From CAIWKO01 sp964469155 (lineage in GTDB: Bacteria > Bacteroidota > Bacteroidia > Bacteroidales > CAIWKO01): DNA of 64,000 bases. The notes beneath the pieces are model-generated. The model had not been told where the DNA came from. It did not search any database and saw only the letters and a list, made by a program, of their open reading frames with translations. The position numbers and the translations under genes were made by a program. The stretch is taken from positions 1 through 64,000 of the forward strand of contig CAYXXU010000007.1 of NCBI GenBank assembly GCA_964469155.1. The letters are read 5' to 3'. This document shows positions 8,501 through 17,323 of this stretch, piece by piece (position 1 is the first letter of the stretch; each line of letters opens with the position of its first letter).

Positions 8501-10015
8501 ACCCCTCAGGCTACTGTTATGAATAATGGGCTTACCAATCCTGCAGTATTTGATGTTACCATGACAGCTTCGGATGGTTATACATCTACCGTTTACAATG
8601 TTTCTGTTGGAGCAGGTTTGACCGCTCCGGTTACTTTTGCTGGCTGGACTCCTGCTGATGGAGTATGGACTGTGAATGTTTGCACACAATTGGCAGGTGA
8701 TCAAAATATTACTAACAATTGCCAATCAACCTCTGTTAAAATATTTACTGTTCCTGCAACACAGGTTTATGCATATAATGCGTATACAAATAGTGGTACT
8801 GATCCTGAAGGCCCAACTTCCTTCCTGCTATCCACACCAGGTACCCTAAACTCTATTGCCGACCAAAGCGCATTGAATTTTGTTGCAGGTGGCTCATGGG
8901 CAAATGGAATATGGTATGGTGTCGTAGCTACTGACAACACCCTGATTTCTATTGACCCTGTTACAGGTGCAAGAACCACCATTGGTGCTTTGGGATTTGG
9001 AATGAATGGCCTGAGTTACAACAAGGCAAACAGCATAATGTATGCTAATAGTGGTACAAGTCTTTATACTGTTGATCTGACTACCGGAGCGGCCACACTG
9101 GTGGGCTCAAATACGGGTATAAGTATGCTGAATCTGGCAATCAACAGCGCTGGCGTAGCCTATACTGTAGATGCAATTGCTGATAACCTTGGAACCATTG
9201 ATCTGGCTACTGGTGTTTATACCGTGGTTGGTCCTATCGGTTTTAATGCCAATTATGCCCAGGATATGGAGTTCGATCGTGTTACCGGAGACCTCTATAT
9301 GGCTGCTCAGGATATGACTTCAGGCTGGCTGGCATGGGTCGATATCACTTCGGGAAAAGCCTATAAAATAGGTGATTTTGAAGGTGGAGCCGAAATTACT
9401 GGTTTAGCCATTCCTTATCCTGAATACAAAACCCTCAATGGAAAAGTATTCCTCGAAGGTTTATACAATACAGGTACAGGCGCTATGAACCAGGCAATGG
9501 ATATTGCCGGTCCAAAATTCACAGCCCCGGTGGCCGATAAGATCGACGTACTATTGTACTCTACTTCTAATCTGGTTACTCCTGCAGAGACCCGCATAGG
9601 TGTTGATCTGAACCAGAATGGAACGTTTTCTATCACTGACCTTCCCGGTGCTATGGCCGGTCAATATTATATTGTGATTAAACACCGCAATAGCATTGAA
9701 ACCTGGAGTGGCGATTATCCTGATTTCAGCGGCGCTGGTCCTATCATTTGGGATTTCACCACAGCACAGAATATGGCTTATGGCAGCAACCTGAAATCTA
9801 TGGGTACCATTTGGGCTATCTGGTCCGGTGATGTTTCGCAAGACGGAATTGTTGACGGAACAGATATGCTGCTGATCGACAATGCCAGTAAACCTCCTGC
9901 TTTACAGGGATACTATCCTGAGGATGTTAACGGCGACGGTATTGTGGATGGTTCGGATATGTTGATAATCGACAACAATTCAAAGCCACCGGCAGTACAG
10001 GTGGTTCGTCCATAA
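2597..10015 (+). CDS. Giant secreted Fn3 / cleaved-adhesin multidomain protein
   Basis: 2472 residues. Signal peptide at 1-21 (cut after YSYGQ). After an N-terminal beta domain (22-245) come about ten fibronectin-III-like modules, many starting CPPPTAL and containing a W-x-I/V-E-Y-G strand. They alternate with about five jelly-roll modules of the cleaved-adhesin (choice-of-anchor J) type, recognisable by GFE...P..CW and closing W...DD (near 345-500, 600-760, 950-1130, 1320-1480, 1785-1940). A YGDGWN module lies near 1585-1690 and a propeller-like stretch near 2056-2275. The C-terminus carries two dockerin-like Ca-binding loops (GDVSQDGIVDGTD at 2411 and EDVNGDGIVDGSD about 35 residues later) instead of a canonical T9SS domain. 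Probable role: cell-surface or secreted adhesin or matrix protein. Domain borders are approximate. Confidence 0.9.
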   Translation: MKKFFTLLIMLFLWVGYSYGQAGLYSSSTATNATLVDMSTGTTPLLTVATYHDDDASVVTNIGFNFVYCGTTYTQFSANSNGQLRLGATAISGGAASPALNVPLLLPLSGDNAILATGKLHYKLTGSSPNQVLVVEWSGFRIPYGSTGTASTMQALLSENGGQIQFIYGAMYNNSTSASTRGVCISSSNVAGANGNWTTITATPTYTTTATGITTTSFTASSDMTNLNGTVAGSLRTFTFTPPVAGTPLPPTTPSPANAAIGVPTSGSLTWTFGTNTATYDLMFGPTGSMTQVVTGASAGATGSYTYSGLSNSTNYSWQVIEHNGALTTNGPTWNFFTVCASYSSLNENFDLVTSPALPGCWSKYISPSYTSETVQTYTTYFNSSPNCVSLYSSGATLATDAPLLITPQISNLNAGTYQLKFFARGASTNTSVIVGTMSDPAVSSTFTPFQTITGLSTTAFTEYIISFASYAGTDQYIAFRHPLTTTYSYIYIDNVVWEPIPACPPPTALTASGMTNNSANLGWTNPGATLWNVEYGLNGYTHLGAGATVVAANANPFTLSGLAANTAYQYYVQANCGGAGLSTWAGPYAFTTLCDPVNTIPYNEGFETGYTHATVFGNCWTQQIVTGSYNWTANNTLTDYNRAPRTGAWDAYLHYSADTWMFRGFTLTAGTSYDVSVWARQDGSTTTNASMEIKYGTTATAAGMTNVIAAPLGLNTTYQQVIGTFTPAATGVYFIGFHGVINGSPWYITIDDIKVDLTPSCPPPTALMATNIDGHNATFGWTQSGTATSWDIEYGPTPFTPTGTPTMTGVTNPVTISGLTPVTGYAYYVRANCGGTYSTWSGPKTFTTTVACPIPTALTATSISTSKENLSWTDPTGSAWEIEYGVSPYTFTGIPNFSIPSNPYQLGGLTAATTYQYKIRRDCNSVGDGFSDWSATGTFTTLCAVAVPTVSETFEGTTFPTVCWSRYTGVLAAPSTLTASTSPWIQDDWRNITSPVDKAARMNIWSTNYGWLMTPQIDLGSGSIPYQLEFDLTLNAYGTSTAPAMTGTDDKFAVVVSTDGGTTWTSANTLRLWDNAGSAYVYNNINPAGERIIIPLTGYTGIVMIGFYGESSVSNADNDLMVNNFVLQEVPSCPAPYSLTHANVTGHTADLGWTAGGAETSWEVEYGLNGFTLGTGILISSTTNPQNITGLAGGTAYSFYVRANCGGGLLSPWAGPHNFTTSITCAAPTALTATPGTNPQTEENLGWTDATGTSWIVEYGINGYTHEGTGAIVVNPATNPHLLTGLTPSTTYKYYVRTDCGTEGLSAWAGPYTFTTACPSVTSYPWTEGFESVTIPALPACWFKENGDYITTNNANSTYDADAHTGGQFLREAYSATNEYIWTPLFELQAGTSYDFSFYWAGDNYAGWTGDVFYNTSQSSTGATQLGTSFVVGATTTTKTYAQVKHSFIPPATGSYSFAIRVNCPTTAPWYLSFDDFTMELSPLCGAPTALTATAITNTSALLGWTVATGGTKWNIDYGPAGFSHIGGTQVNGLLTNSYQIPVGTLTASTAYEFYVQTDCAPNGTSTWSGPYPFTTAMCAVSCNYTFNLLDSYGDGWNSGTIQVKQNGTVMGTLSLSGSSGTQTIALCDGLPIELLWNTAGSYPEEMGLTMVDPFSVVLFTLPYNSEALAGTVIYTGTGNCTPPACAVPTAQTTTVITNAGANLGWTSTASFFDIYIVPTGTIAPDPLTTPTVNDWNTGTSYTWTGGSAATTYDWYVRADCAAGGGTGQSAWSMAQTFTTLCNPYTIPYTENFDGVTAPALPVCISLTNDNADTRLWQTYNGYANSAPNCMLIAYNSSAAMNDWFFSPGLSLAAGTYRVSFWYKNDGGTLYTEKLEVKWGSAPSAAGMTNGPIFDDANIGTAVYLNGTGDMVVTTPGTYYVGWHGYSDADMDILTVDDISITEVLSLDAKTVSIDNIGGVVSSGTTITPQATVMNNGLTNPAVFDVTMTASDGYTSTVYNVSVGAGLTAPVTFAGWTPADGVWTVNVCTQLAGDQNITNNCQSTSVKIFTVPATQVYAYNAYTNSGTDPEGPTSFLLSTPGTLNSIADQSALNFVAGGSWANGIWYGVVATDNTLISIDPVTGARTTIGALGFGMNGLSYNKANSIMYANSGTSLYTVDLTTGAATLVGSNTGISMLNLAINSAGVAYTVDAIADNLGTIDLATGVYTVVGPIGFNANYAQDMEFDRVTGDLYMAAQDMTSGWLAWVDITSGKAYKIGDFEGGAEITGLAIPYPEYKTLNGKVFLEGLYNTGTGAMNQAMDIAGPKFTAPVADKIDVLLYSTSNLVTPAETRIGVDLNQNGTFSITDLPGAMAGQYYIVIKHRNSIETWSGDYPDFSGAGPIIWDFTTAQNMAYGSNLKSMGTIWAIWSGDVSQDGIVDGTDMLLIDNASKPPALQGYYPEDVNGDGIVDGSDMLIIDNNSKPPAVQVVRP

Positions 10016-10031
10016 ATAATTACATTTCCCC

Positions 10032-10062
10032 GGATTTCCTGCTGCCCTGCAGCAGGAAATCC
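10032..10062. terminator. Strong hairpin after the giant Fn3 gene
   Basis: A perfect 14-bp stem GGATTTCCTGCTGC / GCAGCAGGAAATCC with a 3-nt loop, 16 bp past the stop codon; flanking TTACAT and ATGTAA extend it. It lacks a plus-strand T tract, so it may stabilise the mRNA end or terminate weakly. Confidence 0.55.
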
Positions 10063-10165
10063 ATTGGGATGTAAAAAATAATTAATGAATATTAACCTAA
10101 ATCATAAATAAAATAAAGAGTAATAGACAAATAAATTTAGTTATAAATCAAAAACAAAAAAAGTT

Positions 10166-13100
10166 ATGAAAAAACAAAAACGATTAATGATGTGGATTGT
10201 CGGGGTCTTTCTGATGCTTTTCAGCACTAGTTCCTGGGCCCAGGTTCCCATTTACACATGCAGAATCTCAGGGGCAGCACAGCCAACCTGTAATGAATTT
10301 GAATTTGATGTTCAAATTCAGCGAAACGGATCCAATATTTTTAAACTGGCACAGTTCCAGTTGGCTATTAACATCAACCCGGCCATTATTCCTCCGGGGG
10401 GTATTATTAATGTAGCACCGGTACCGGGAAGTTCCACTCTTACAAATGCTGCCCAAATACCCGGTGTCGACAGGTTTGCTTACCTGCCTGCAACCAATTG
10501 TATTCAGGTTACTCCGGTATCTCCTCCGGGTTCAGCAGCGGCTTCTACTATTGTTCAGGGTCCGGCTGCCTGGACTAAACTGATGCGTATCCGTGTGGCT
10601 TGTTCACTGCCATGGGTAGCCGGAGAGCAAACTATGCCATCCACGATTCCGACATGGAGTTTTTCATTGTCAACTGGTTATCAGACCAAGATTTTTGCTT
10701 ATGTTGGTGTGGAAAATACCGATGTTACCGTACCGACTTCTCATACTTTAGTGAACCCTTACAACCTTACACTGACTAATTCGGGTGCAGCTCCAATAGC
10801 ACAAACAGTTAATTCTGATGTTACCGAAGTTTGTTTGCTGCCAGGTGCTGGTGCGGTTATTTCTCTTGCCAGTACCCAATCAGGTTATACCTATTACTTG
10901 TATCAGGACGGAAATCCTGTATTAGGACCCGGTGGAGTTGTTTTTGGACAAACCGGCGGTACCGCGGCTAATAATACATTTGCTACTAAGGTAACAGGAA
11001 GTCTAATAGAGGTTATGAGCCCATCGTGTAGTGGTATGGTGCCTATGGCCAATACAATTACATTAACTCCCACTAGTCCTGTAACTCCAAGTGTCAGTAT
11101 AGCAGCCTTTCCAGGCACCGGAAATCTTCCCGGAACTCCTGTAACAGTAACAGCTACCCCTGTCGATCCAGCGACCATTGATATGTATGTATGGTATTTA
11201 AATGGTGTTTTTGATGAAAATCAGTTTGGTCCGACTTTCGATTTCACACCGGCTAACGGCGATCAGGTGTATTGTGAAATGTATTCATCCGGATGTATTA
11301 CACCCGCAGCTGGAGTTGTTACATCCAATACTTTAATATTTTCAGCTTCCTTACCTCCTGCTGTATTTAATGTTACCGGTACCGGCGCTTATTGTCAGGG
11401 CGGAACAGGTTTACCTGTTGGCCTCGATGGTTCGGAAGTAGGTGTAACTTATACACTCACACCAGGCGGAGCAACTCTACCCGGCACTGGCGGCCCGATT
11501 TCTTTTGGAAATCAATTGGCCGGTACTTATACCATTGACGGAACCAACGGTGGCGGCACCACTCCCATGTCAGGTAGCGCTATCATCACTGAAACTGCAA
11601 ATGTGGCTGCGAGTGTAGCTATTCTGACAAGCCAGAATAATTTCTGTTCAGCTAATCCATCTGACAATGTTCTGTTCACTGCTATTCCTACCAACGGAGG
11701 TACTTCACCTTCCTATGTATGGTACATCAATGGCGGACAAAATGGTGGAAATGGCGACTCCTATACTTTTAATGTTTCTAATGGTGATGTAGTAACGGTT
11801 GAAATGACTTCAAGCGAAACCTGTGTTACCGGGAGCCCCGCTTCTGATGCGGTAACCATGGTGATCAATGCTCAGGTAACACCTACCTTTGCTCAGTTGG
11901 GCCCCTATTGCCAGGGAGCAACCCCTGATGCTCTGCCTGCCATGTCAATTGAAGGAATAACCGGAACCTGGGATCCTGCTGCTATCAGCACTACCGGTTT
12001 TGGAACATTTACTTATACTTTTACACCCACCCCTGGCCTTTGTGCAAGCGAAGCAACTATGGTGGTTTTGGTGAATGAAAGCAGTTTTGCTACACCTGAT
12101 GTTATTGAAATATGTAGCACTGAAACTCCTTTTTCATGGCACGGTGGTTCTTATTCAACATCTAATATCTACCAGGTAACCGAAAACTGTGTAACATATA
12201 CCCTTATGCTGACTGTTAATCAGAGCAGCACTGAAGAATTTACAGCCGGTGCTTGCGATACCTATACCTGGGCATTGAATGGCCAGACCTACACAGCAAG
12301 TGGTGATTATACCTATGTAGATGGTTGTGTAACTAACATTCTTCACCTGACCATAACCCCAAGCAGCACAGTAGAATTTACAGCCGGTGCTTGTGATACG
12401 TATACCTGGGCATTGAATGGCCAGACCTACACTGCAAGTGGTGATTATACTTATGTAGATGGTTGTGTAACCAACATTCTTCACCTGACCATTACAAATA
12501 GCAGCACTGAAGAATTTACTGCAAGTGCTTGCGATACCTATACCTGGGGCTTGAATGGCCAGACCTATACTGCAAGTGGTGATTATACTTATGTAGATGG
12601 TTGTGTAACCAACATTCTCCACCTTACCATTACACAGAGCAGCACAGTAGAATTTACAGCCGGTGCTTGCGATACGTATACCTGGGCATTGAATGGCCAG
12701 ACCTACACAGCAAGTGGTGATTATACTTATGTAGATGGTTGTGTAACCAACATTCTTCACCTGACTGTCACACCAAGTGGCACAAATGAATTTACAATCA
12801 GTGAATGTGATTCTTATACTTGGGCGTTGAATGGCCAGACCTACACAGCAAGTGGTGATTATACTTTTGTTAATGTATGTTCCACCAATATCCTTCACTT
12901 GACGATTACCCCAAGCAGCACAGTAGAATTTACTGCCAGTAATTGCGACAGTTATTTCTGGGCATTAAATGGCCAGACCTATACTGTAAGTGGCGATTAT
13001 ACTTATGTAGTAGGTTGTGTAACCAACATTCTTCACCTGACTGTCACACCAAGCAGCACAGTTGAATTTACAGCCGGTGCTTGCGATACTTATACCTGGG

Positions 13101-14644
13101 CATTGAATGGACAGACCTACACTGTAAGTGGTGATTATACTTATGTAGATGGTTGTGTAACCAACATTCTTCACCTGACCATCACACCAAGCAGCACAGT
13201 AGAATTTACAGCCGGTGCTTGTGATTCTTATACCTGGGCATTGAATGGCCAGACCTACACTGCAAGTGGTGATTATACTTATGTAGATGGTTGTGTAACC
13301 AACATCCTTCACCTGACCATCACCCCAGGCAGCACAGTAGAAGTAACAGACGCTGCATGCGATAGTTATTTCTGGGCATTAAATGGCCAGACCTACACTG
13401 CAAGTGGTGATTATACTTATTTAGTAGGTTGTGTTACCAACATTCTTCACCTGACCATTACACCGAGCAGCACTGTAAATGAAACGGTTGCTGTATTCGG
13501 TTCTTATACCTGGCCGGTTAACGGTGTTACTTATACCGTAAGTGGTGATTATACCGTAGTGACAGGTTGTGTAACCCATATCCTGCATCTGACCATTAAT
13601 ACGATATCGGCTATTACTTTTGCCAAGGATATCGGAACAACCTTGCAGATTCTATGGCCTGCAGTACCAGGAGCTACTACTTATGAAGTTTCCTATCGTA
13701 TTGGTAATTCTGGTGCCTGGATAGGTAAGAATTCAGTTCCTACAAATGCTAAGATTTCAAATCTGATTCCGGGACAAGCTTATAATTTTAGAGTAAAAGC
13801 TTATGCAGGCATCTACCCAATGCCAGCCTCTACCCTGCAATATGCCAGTCATACTACAACCAATGTTGCTTATACTGAAGATTATGATATTGGCACTACT
13901 CTTTTGGTAGGTTGGAATGATTTTGATGCTTCCTCTTATGTATTACAATACAAAAAAGGTCTCACAGGAACATGGGCTCCTATTGTTAGCTATATACCTG
14001 AAGTGAAGTTGAGTAATCTCGATGCAAATTCCGATTATTTCTTCAGAGTGGCTGTTTATTATGGTGGCCAATTCTGGGGAACTACCAAGGAAAATACCCT
14101 GCCATACCATACCGGTATAACAGACTTCGTATTTACCAATATTACGGCTACTTCAGTAGATGTTACCTGGGATTCGTATCTTCCATGGGTGACCGATCAG
14201 CATTTTATTTACTCCGATGGTATTACCGAGATTGGAGTTCCTGCTCATACATTTAATACTTTACATCTGACAGGACTTACACCGGGAACGAATTACACTT
14301 GTAGAGTTAATGTATTTAAAACTGTAAATTGGGGCCCGACCATCAGTGAAAACTTTGTCACTGCCGGAACCAAAGCTACTACTGACGCAATCGGTGGCCA
14401 GGCTAATGTTTATCCTAATCCATTCGTAGATCAGGTGAATATGGATCTGTTTACTGAAGACGGAGCTCAGGTTACCTGGAATATTTATGATATAACCGGT
14501 AAAGTGGTGTTAAGCGGAAGCGAAAGCATTACCACTGGTTACAGCACATTGAACATTGATGCCGCTAATCTTGCGAAAGGCGTTTATATGCTCAATGCTA
14601 TTATAAATGACCAGATGCAGAGTTTCAGAATATTGAAACAGTAA
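10166..14644 (+). CDS. T9SS-secreted protein with ten 46-residue repeats
   Basis: 1492 residues. Signal peptide 1-26 (ends SSWAQ). Residues 27-690 look like Ig/PKD-type beta domains. Ten tandem 46-residue repeats follow (about 687-1147; nt 12224-13604), each with EFTA..CD.Y.WALNGQTY, then SGDYTYV.GCVTNILHLTIT; a divergent precursor unit precedes them. Each normal unit has two cysteines (in CD and GC), suggesting one disulfide per repeat; the last unit has lost the first Cys. Three Fn3-like domains (about 1148-1400) lead to a type A T9SS sorting domain (VYPNPF...KGVYML...FRILKQ). The protein should cross the outer membrane by T9SS and be anchored to the surface. The repeats are almost identical in DNA, indicating recent expansion or gene conversion. 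Confidence 0.92.
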   Translation: MKKQKRLMMWIVGVFLMLFSTSSWAQVPIYTCRISGAAQPTCNEFEFDVQIQRNGSNIFKLAQFQLAININPAIIPPGGIINVAPVPGSSTLTNAAQIPGVDRFAYLPATNCIQVTPVSPPGSAAASTIVQGPAAWTKLMRIRVACSLPWVAGEQTMPSTIPTWSFSLSTGYQTKIFAYVGVENTDVTVPTSHTLVNPYNLTLTNSGAAPIAQTVNSDVTEVCLLPGAGAVISLASTQSGYTYYLYQDGNPVLGPGGVVFGQTGGTAANNTFATKVTGSLIEVMSPSCSGMVPMANTITLTPTSPVTPSVSIAAFPGTGNLPGTPVTVTATPVDPATIDMYVWYLNGVFDENQFGPTFDFTPANGDQVYCEMYSSGCITPAAGVVTSNTLIFSASLPPAVFNVTGTGAYCQGGTGLPVGLDGSEVGVTYTLTPGGATLPGTGGPISFGNQLAGTYTIDGTNGGGTTPMSGSAIITETANVAASVAILTSQNNFCSANPSDNVLFTAIPTNGGTSPSYVWYINGGQNGGNGDSYTFNVSNGDVVTVEMTSSETCVTGSPASDAVTMVINAQVTPTFAQLGPYCQGATPDALPAMSIEGITGTWDPAAISTTGFGTFTYTFTPTPGLCASEATMVVLVNESSFATPDVIEICSTETPFSWHGGSYSTSNIYQVTENCVTYTLMLTVNQSSTEEFTAGACDTYTWALNGQTYTASGDYTYVDGCVTNILHLTITPSSTVEFTAGACDTYTWALNGQTYTASGDYTYVDGCVTNILHLTITNSSTEEFTASACDTYTWGLNGQTYTASGDYTYVDGCVTNILHLTITQSSTVEFTAGACDTYTWALNGQTYTASGDYTYVDGCVTNILHLTVTPSGTNEFTISECDSYTWALNGQTYTASGDYTFVNVCSTNILHLTITPSSTVEFTASNCDSYFWALNGQTYTVSGDYTYVVGCVTNILHLTVTPSSTVEFTAGACDTYTWALNGQTYTVSGDYTYVDGCVTNILHLTITPSSTVEFTAGACDSYTWALNGQTYTASGDYTYVDGCVTNILHLTITPGSTVEVTDAACDSYFWALNGQTYTASGDYTYLVGCVTNILHLTITPSSTVNETVAVFGSYTWPVNGVTYTVSGDYTVVTGCVTHILHLTINTISAITFAKDIGTTLQILWPAVPGATTYEVSYRIGNSGAWIGKNSVPTNAKISNLIPGQAYNFRVKAYAGIYPMPASTLQYASHTTTNVAYTEDYDIGTTLLVGWNDFDASSYVLQYKKGLTGTWAPIVSYIPEVKLSNLDANSDYFFRVAVYYGGQFWGTTKENTLPYHTGITDFVFTNITATSVDVTWDSYLPWVTDQHFIYSDGITEIGVPAHTFNTLHLTGLTPGTNYTCRVNVFKTVNWGPTISENFVTAGTKATTDAIGGQANVYPNPFVDQVNMDLFTEDGAQVTWNIYDITGKVVLSGSESITTGYSTLNIDAANLAKGVYMLNAIINDQMQSFRILKQ

Positions 14645-14689
14645 ATTGTTGAAACCGGATTACTTCGGTTAAGCAAATTATTAATTAAA

Positions 14690-14731
14690 GGTACGGGCGA
14701 AATGCAATGCATTTCGCCCGTACCTTTTTTA
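14690..14731 (+). terminator. Rho-independent terminator
   Basis: A 35-bp near-perfect palindrome (17-bp arms starting GGTACGGGCGAAATGC, one central base) followed by six T. It ends the transcript of the repeat-rich T9SS protein. Confidence 0.93.
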
Positions 14732-14793
14732 TATGGCTCATGAAAAAACTACTACCTTTGTAAAAGGGTTTATAAAATTGGTCATAAAATAAA

Positions 14794-15594
14794 ATGGACT
14801 TTACTATTAAAAAATATAAGGAACTTCTGGGAGAGTTCGGCAGATCGGGCTATTCCTTTCAAACCTTCAATGATTTTATAATCCAGCCCCTTGATAAGGT
14901 AATCGTTTTACGGCACGATGTGGATAGATTGCCTTTGTTTTCAATGAAATTTGCCATCATTCAAAGCCAAATGGGTATCAGAGGGAGTTATTATTTCAGA
15001 ACGGGCCCAAAGGGATTTGATGGAGAAATAATTCAGAAAATCGCAGCTATGGGGCATGAGATAGGTTATCATTATGAAACCATGGATAGAAGTAAGGGAA
15101 ATATGGACCTAGCTTATAATGAGTTTTGTTTTAACCTAGAAAGGTTGCGCACCTTGGTTCCGGTAAAAACCATTTGTATGCATGGGAGTCCTATGTCCGG
15201 TTTTGATAACAGGGCTATTTGGGACAAATTCGATTATAAGGAATTGGGAATTATTGCCGAACCCTATTTTGATGTTGATTATAAAACGGTTTTTTACATT
15301 ACTGATACTGGTAGAAGGTTTGATGGCGATAAAGTGAGTATCAGAGATAAAGTAACGAATACATTGGTTGGGTCATGGCCTTCTTTTCACTCTGTAAATG
15401 ATATCATAAAGGCATTACGAAAGAATAATTTCCCCCATGTGGTTATATTTACCTTTCATCCGCAGCGTTGGACCAATAATGTGTTTTTATGGAGCATGGA
15501 GTTTATTGCGCAGAATCTGAAAAACATAGTAAAAGCTATCATTGTTCGAAGACAAACTGGCGAGTCATTGTCTGCTAAACAAATACAGGGTTAG
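14794..15594 (+). CDS. NodB-like polysaccharide deacetylase family protein
   Basis: 266 residues, no signal peptide. RHDVDR (near 39-44) is the first catalytic motif of NodB-type deacetylases, with the metal-binding Asp. GHEIGYHYE (near 88-96), MHGSP (near 129) and FTFHPQRW (near 219) supply further His residues. The HxxxH metal motif is atypical, which is usual for the branch found in Bacteroidota polysaccharide clusters. The gene precedes a sugar transferase and a Wzi-like protein, so a role in making or trimming surface polysaccharide is likely. The substrate cannot be told from sequence. A TACCTTTG box at about 14752 is a candidate -7 element. Confidence 0.75.
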   Translation: MDFTIKKYKELLGEFGRSGYSFQTFNDFIIQPLDKVIVLRHDVDRLPLFSMKFAIIQSQMGIRGSYYFRTGPKGFDGEIIQKIAAMGHEIGYHYETMDRSKGNMDLAYNEFCFNLERLRTLVPVKTICMHGSPMSGFDNRAIWDKFDYKELGIIAEPYFDVDYKTVFYITDTGRRFDGDKVSIRDKVTNTLVGSWPSFHSVNDIIKALRKNNFPHVVIFTFHPQRWTNNVFLWSMEFIAQNLKNIVKAIIVRRQTGESLSAKQIQG

Positions 15595-15704
15595 CCATGT
15601 TTTGTGTTGTGGGATTTTTGTTGTCTGGATAAGCAGAATTCTCAAAATTCGTTGGCATTAAATTGAAAAACAATGTAAATTTACAAATTCAAAATTAAGT
15701 GCTT

Positions 15705-17270
15705 ATGATTGTTAATCGAAAAATTGTTAAGAGAGTAATCTTTAATATTATTTTCGATGTTGGTTCTATGTTTGGTTGTTTGACCATTCTGAGTCTGATA
15801 AAATATAGTGATAAGTTTGAAAAATTATTGGATTTCAATATCTTATTTGGCTCTTATGCGATTTTTATATTAATCTTCTCAATCTTGTTCGACAAATACG
15901 AGATCGTAAGAAGGTATAGTTTTTATAAAATGCTGAATAAGTATCTTTATGCCTGGATACTAACGTCCGTAATTATATTAACTGCCATTTTTTTGTATGA
16001 TCTTAACTTATATAGGTGGCAATATGTTTTGATAAGTTTCTTTTGTTTGTTTTTATTTGAAGTAATATTGATTTCAATTCGATTTTCTTTTAGGTATGCA
16101 AAATTCATAGAAGATCGTCAGCAGCTTAAACATTCATTCATTATAAGAGAGTCTATACGGCAGGAGGAATTTTTGGAGGAAATAGCTAAAGAGGAAATGA
16201 ATGAGATTCATGTTAAAGAGCCCAATCTTTTGAAAGACTTGATTCCTTTTGAAGCCATAACTAATAAAGAAGTTAAAAACCTGATCAGACGTAATTCAAA
16301 TGAGAATAGAAAATTGCATCTGTTTGTTAATACCATAAACCGTCACCTTTTTCTCCCTTACCGAAACCATTCTTTGGAGCTAATTGTTAATACCTTTAAG
16401 GTAAATCATTTGCAGTATATTAATAAATTTCTGGAGATTGTCAATATTAAACTAAAGAGGGGGGGTAAACTGGTAGTTTGTGTAGAAACCCTTGATCAGA
16501 GAAGAAAACGACATAATAAAAAGTTCCCTCCTGTAATAAGACCTTTTTATATATTTTTTGAATTTGTTATCCACAGAGTATGGCCAAGGTTGCCTTTTTT
16601 TCGTAAATCATATTTCTGGCTTTGGAAAAAAAATAGTAAAAGAATATCTTATGCAGAAACCTTAGGACGGCTTTATAGTTGTGGATTTGAGTATGTGGAA
16701 GAAATTAACTCGGAGGGATTAACCTGGTTTGTTGTTCGCAAAAAGGACAGGCCTTTACTTTCATTTGATGTTACCTATTCACCAGTGGTTAAGTTAAAGC
16801 GAATTGGGAAAAAAGGAAAGATTATTGCTGTTTATAAAATGAGAACCATGCATCCTTATAGCGAATTTTTACAGGATTTTATTTTTAAGACCAATAAGCT
16901 AGCCGAAGGAGGGAAGTTTAAGGATGATTTTAGAATAACTTCCATTGGTCACCTGATGAGAAAAATGTGGATTGATGAATTCCCAATGATCTTTAATTTA
17001 ATAAAAGGGGATTTGAAAATTGTGGGAGTTCGTCCACTCAGCAAGCATTATTTTAATTTGTATCCGGAAGAAATGCAAAAGAAGCGAATAAAATTTAAAC
17101 CAGGTCTGATTCCACCATTTTATGCGGATCTGCCAAAAACCTTTGAAGAAATAGTGGCTTCTGAATCAAAGTACCTTGATCTGTATGAAAAAGCTCCGTT
17201 TTTAACGGATATTAAATATTTTTGGAAAGTCTTTTGGAATATTGTCATAAAAAGAGCAAGAAGCGAATAA
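15705..17270 (+). CDS. Membrane sugar transferase (WcaJ/PglC-like C-terminus)
   Basis: 521 residues from ATG 15705; a GTG six bases upstream is possible but less likely. Four hydrophobic helices lie in the first 130 or so residues, then a charged linker and a region (about 195-335) resembling a degenerate methyltransferase-like or Rossmann-type fold. The C-terminal 180 residues match the bacterial sugar transferase family: YKMRTMHPYSE, DDFRITSIGHLMRKMWIDEFPMIFNLIKGD and VGVRPL. Such enzymes move a sugar-1-phosphate onto undecaprenyl phosphate to start polysaccharide synthesis. The hydrophobic re-entrant helix normally just before the catalytic core is not evident here, so the arrangement is unusual. 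Confidence 0.8.
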   Translation: MIVNRKIVKRVIFNIIFDVGSMFGCLTILSLIKYSDKFEKLLDFNILFGSYAIFILIFSILFDKYEIVRRYSFYKMLNKYLYAWILTSVIILTAIFLYDLNLYRWQYVLISFFCLFLFEVILISIRFSFRYAKFIEDRQQLKHSFIIRESIRQEEFLEEIAKEEMNEIHVKEPNLLKDLIPFEAITNKEVKNLIRRNSNENRKLHLFVNTINRHLFLPYRNHSLELIVNTFKVNHLQYINKFLEIVNIKLKRGGKLVVCVETLDQRRKRHNKKFPPVIRPFYIFFEFVIHRVWPRLPFFRKSYFWLWKKNSKRISYAETLGRLYSCGFEYVEEINSEGLTWFVVRKKDRPLLSFDVTYSPVVKLKRIGKKGKIIAVYKMRTMHPYSEFLQDFIFKTNKLAEGGKFKDDFRITSIGHLMRKMWIDEFPMIFNLIKGDLKIVGVRPLSKHYFNLYPEEMQKKRIKFKPGLIPPFYADLPKTFEEIVASESKYLDLYEKAPFLTDIKYFWKVFWNIVIKRARSE

Positions 17271-17323
17271 TTAACATTACCATTGGGTAGTTTTAGCCAT
17301 TAACAGTAACGTGTAATTACATC

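Noticed and set aside
12155..13312. Long minus-strand ORFs inside the 46-residue repeat region
   Set aside because: Shadows caused by the repeated codon pattern of the real plus-strand gene at 10166.
12224..13604. Diversity-generating retroelement target
   Set aside because: No reverse transcriptase, no template repeat with adenine-biased changes; variation looks like recombination among units.
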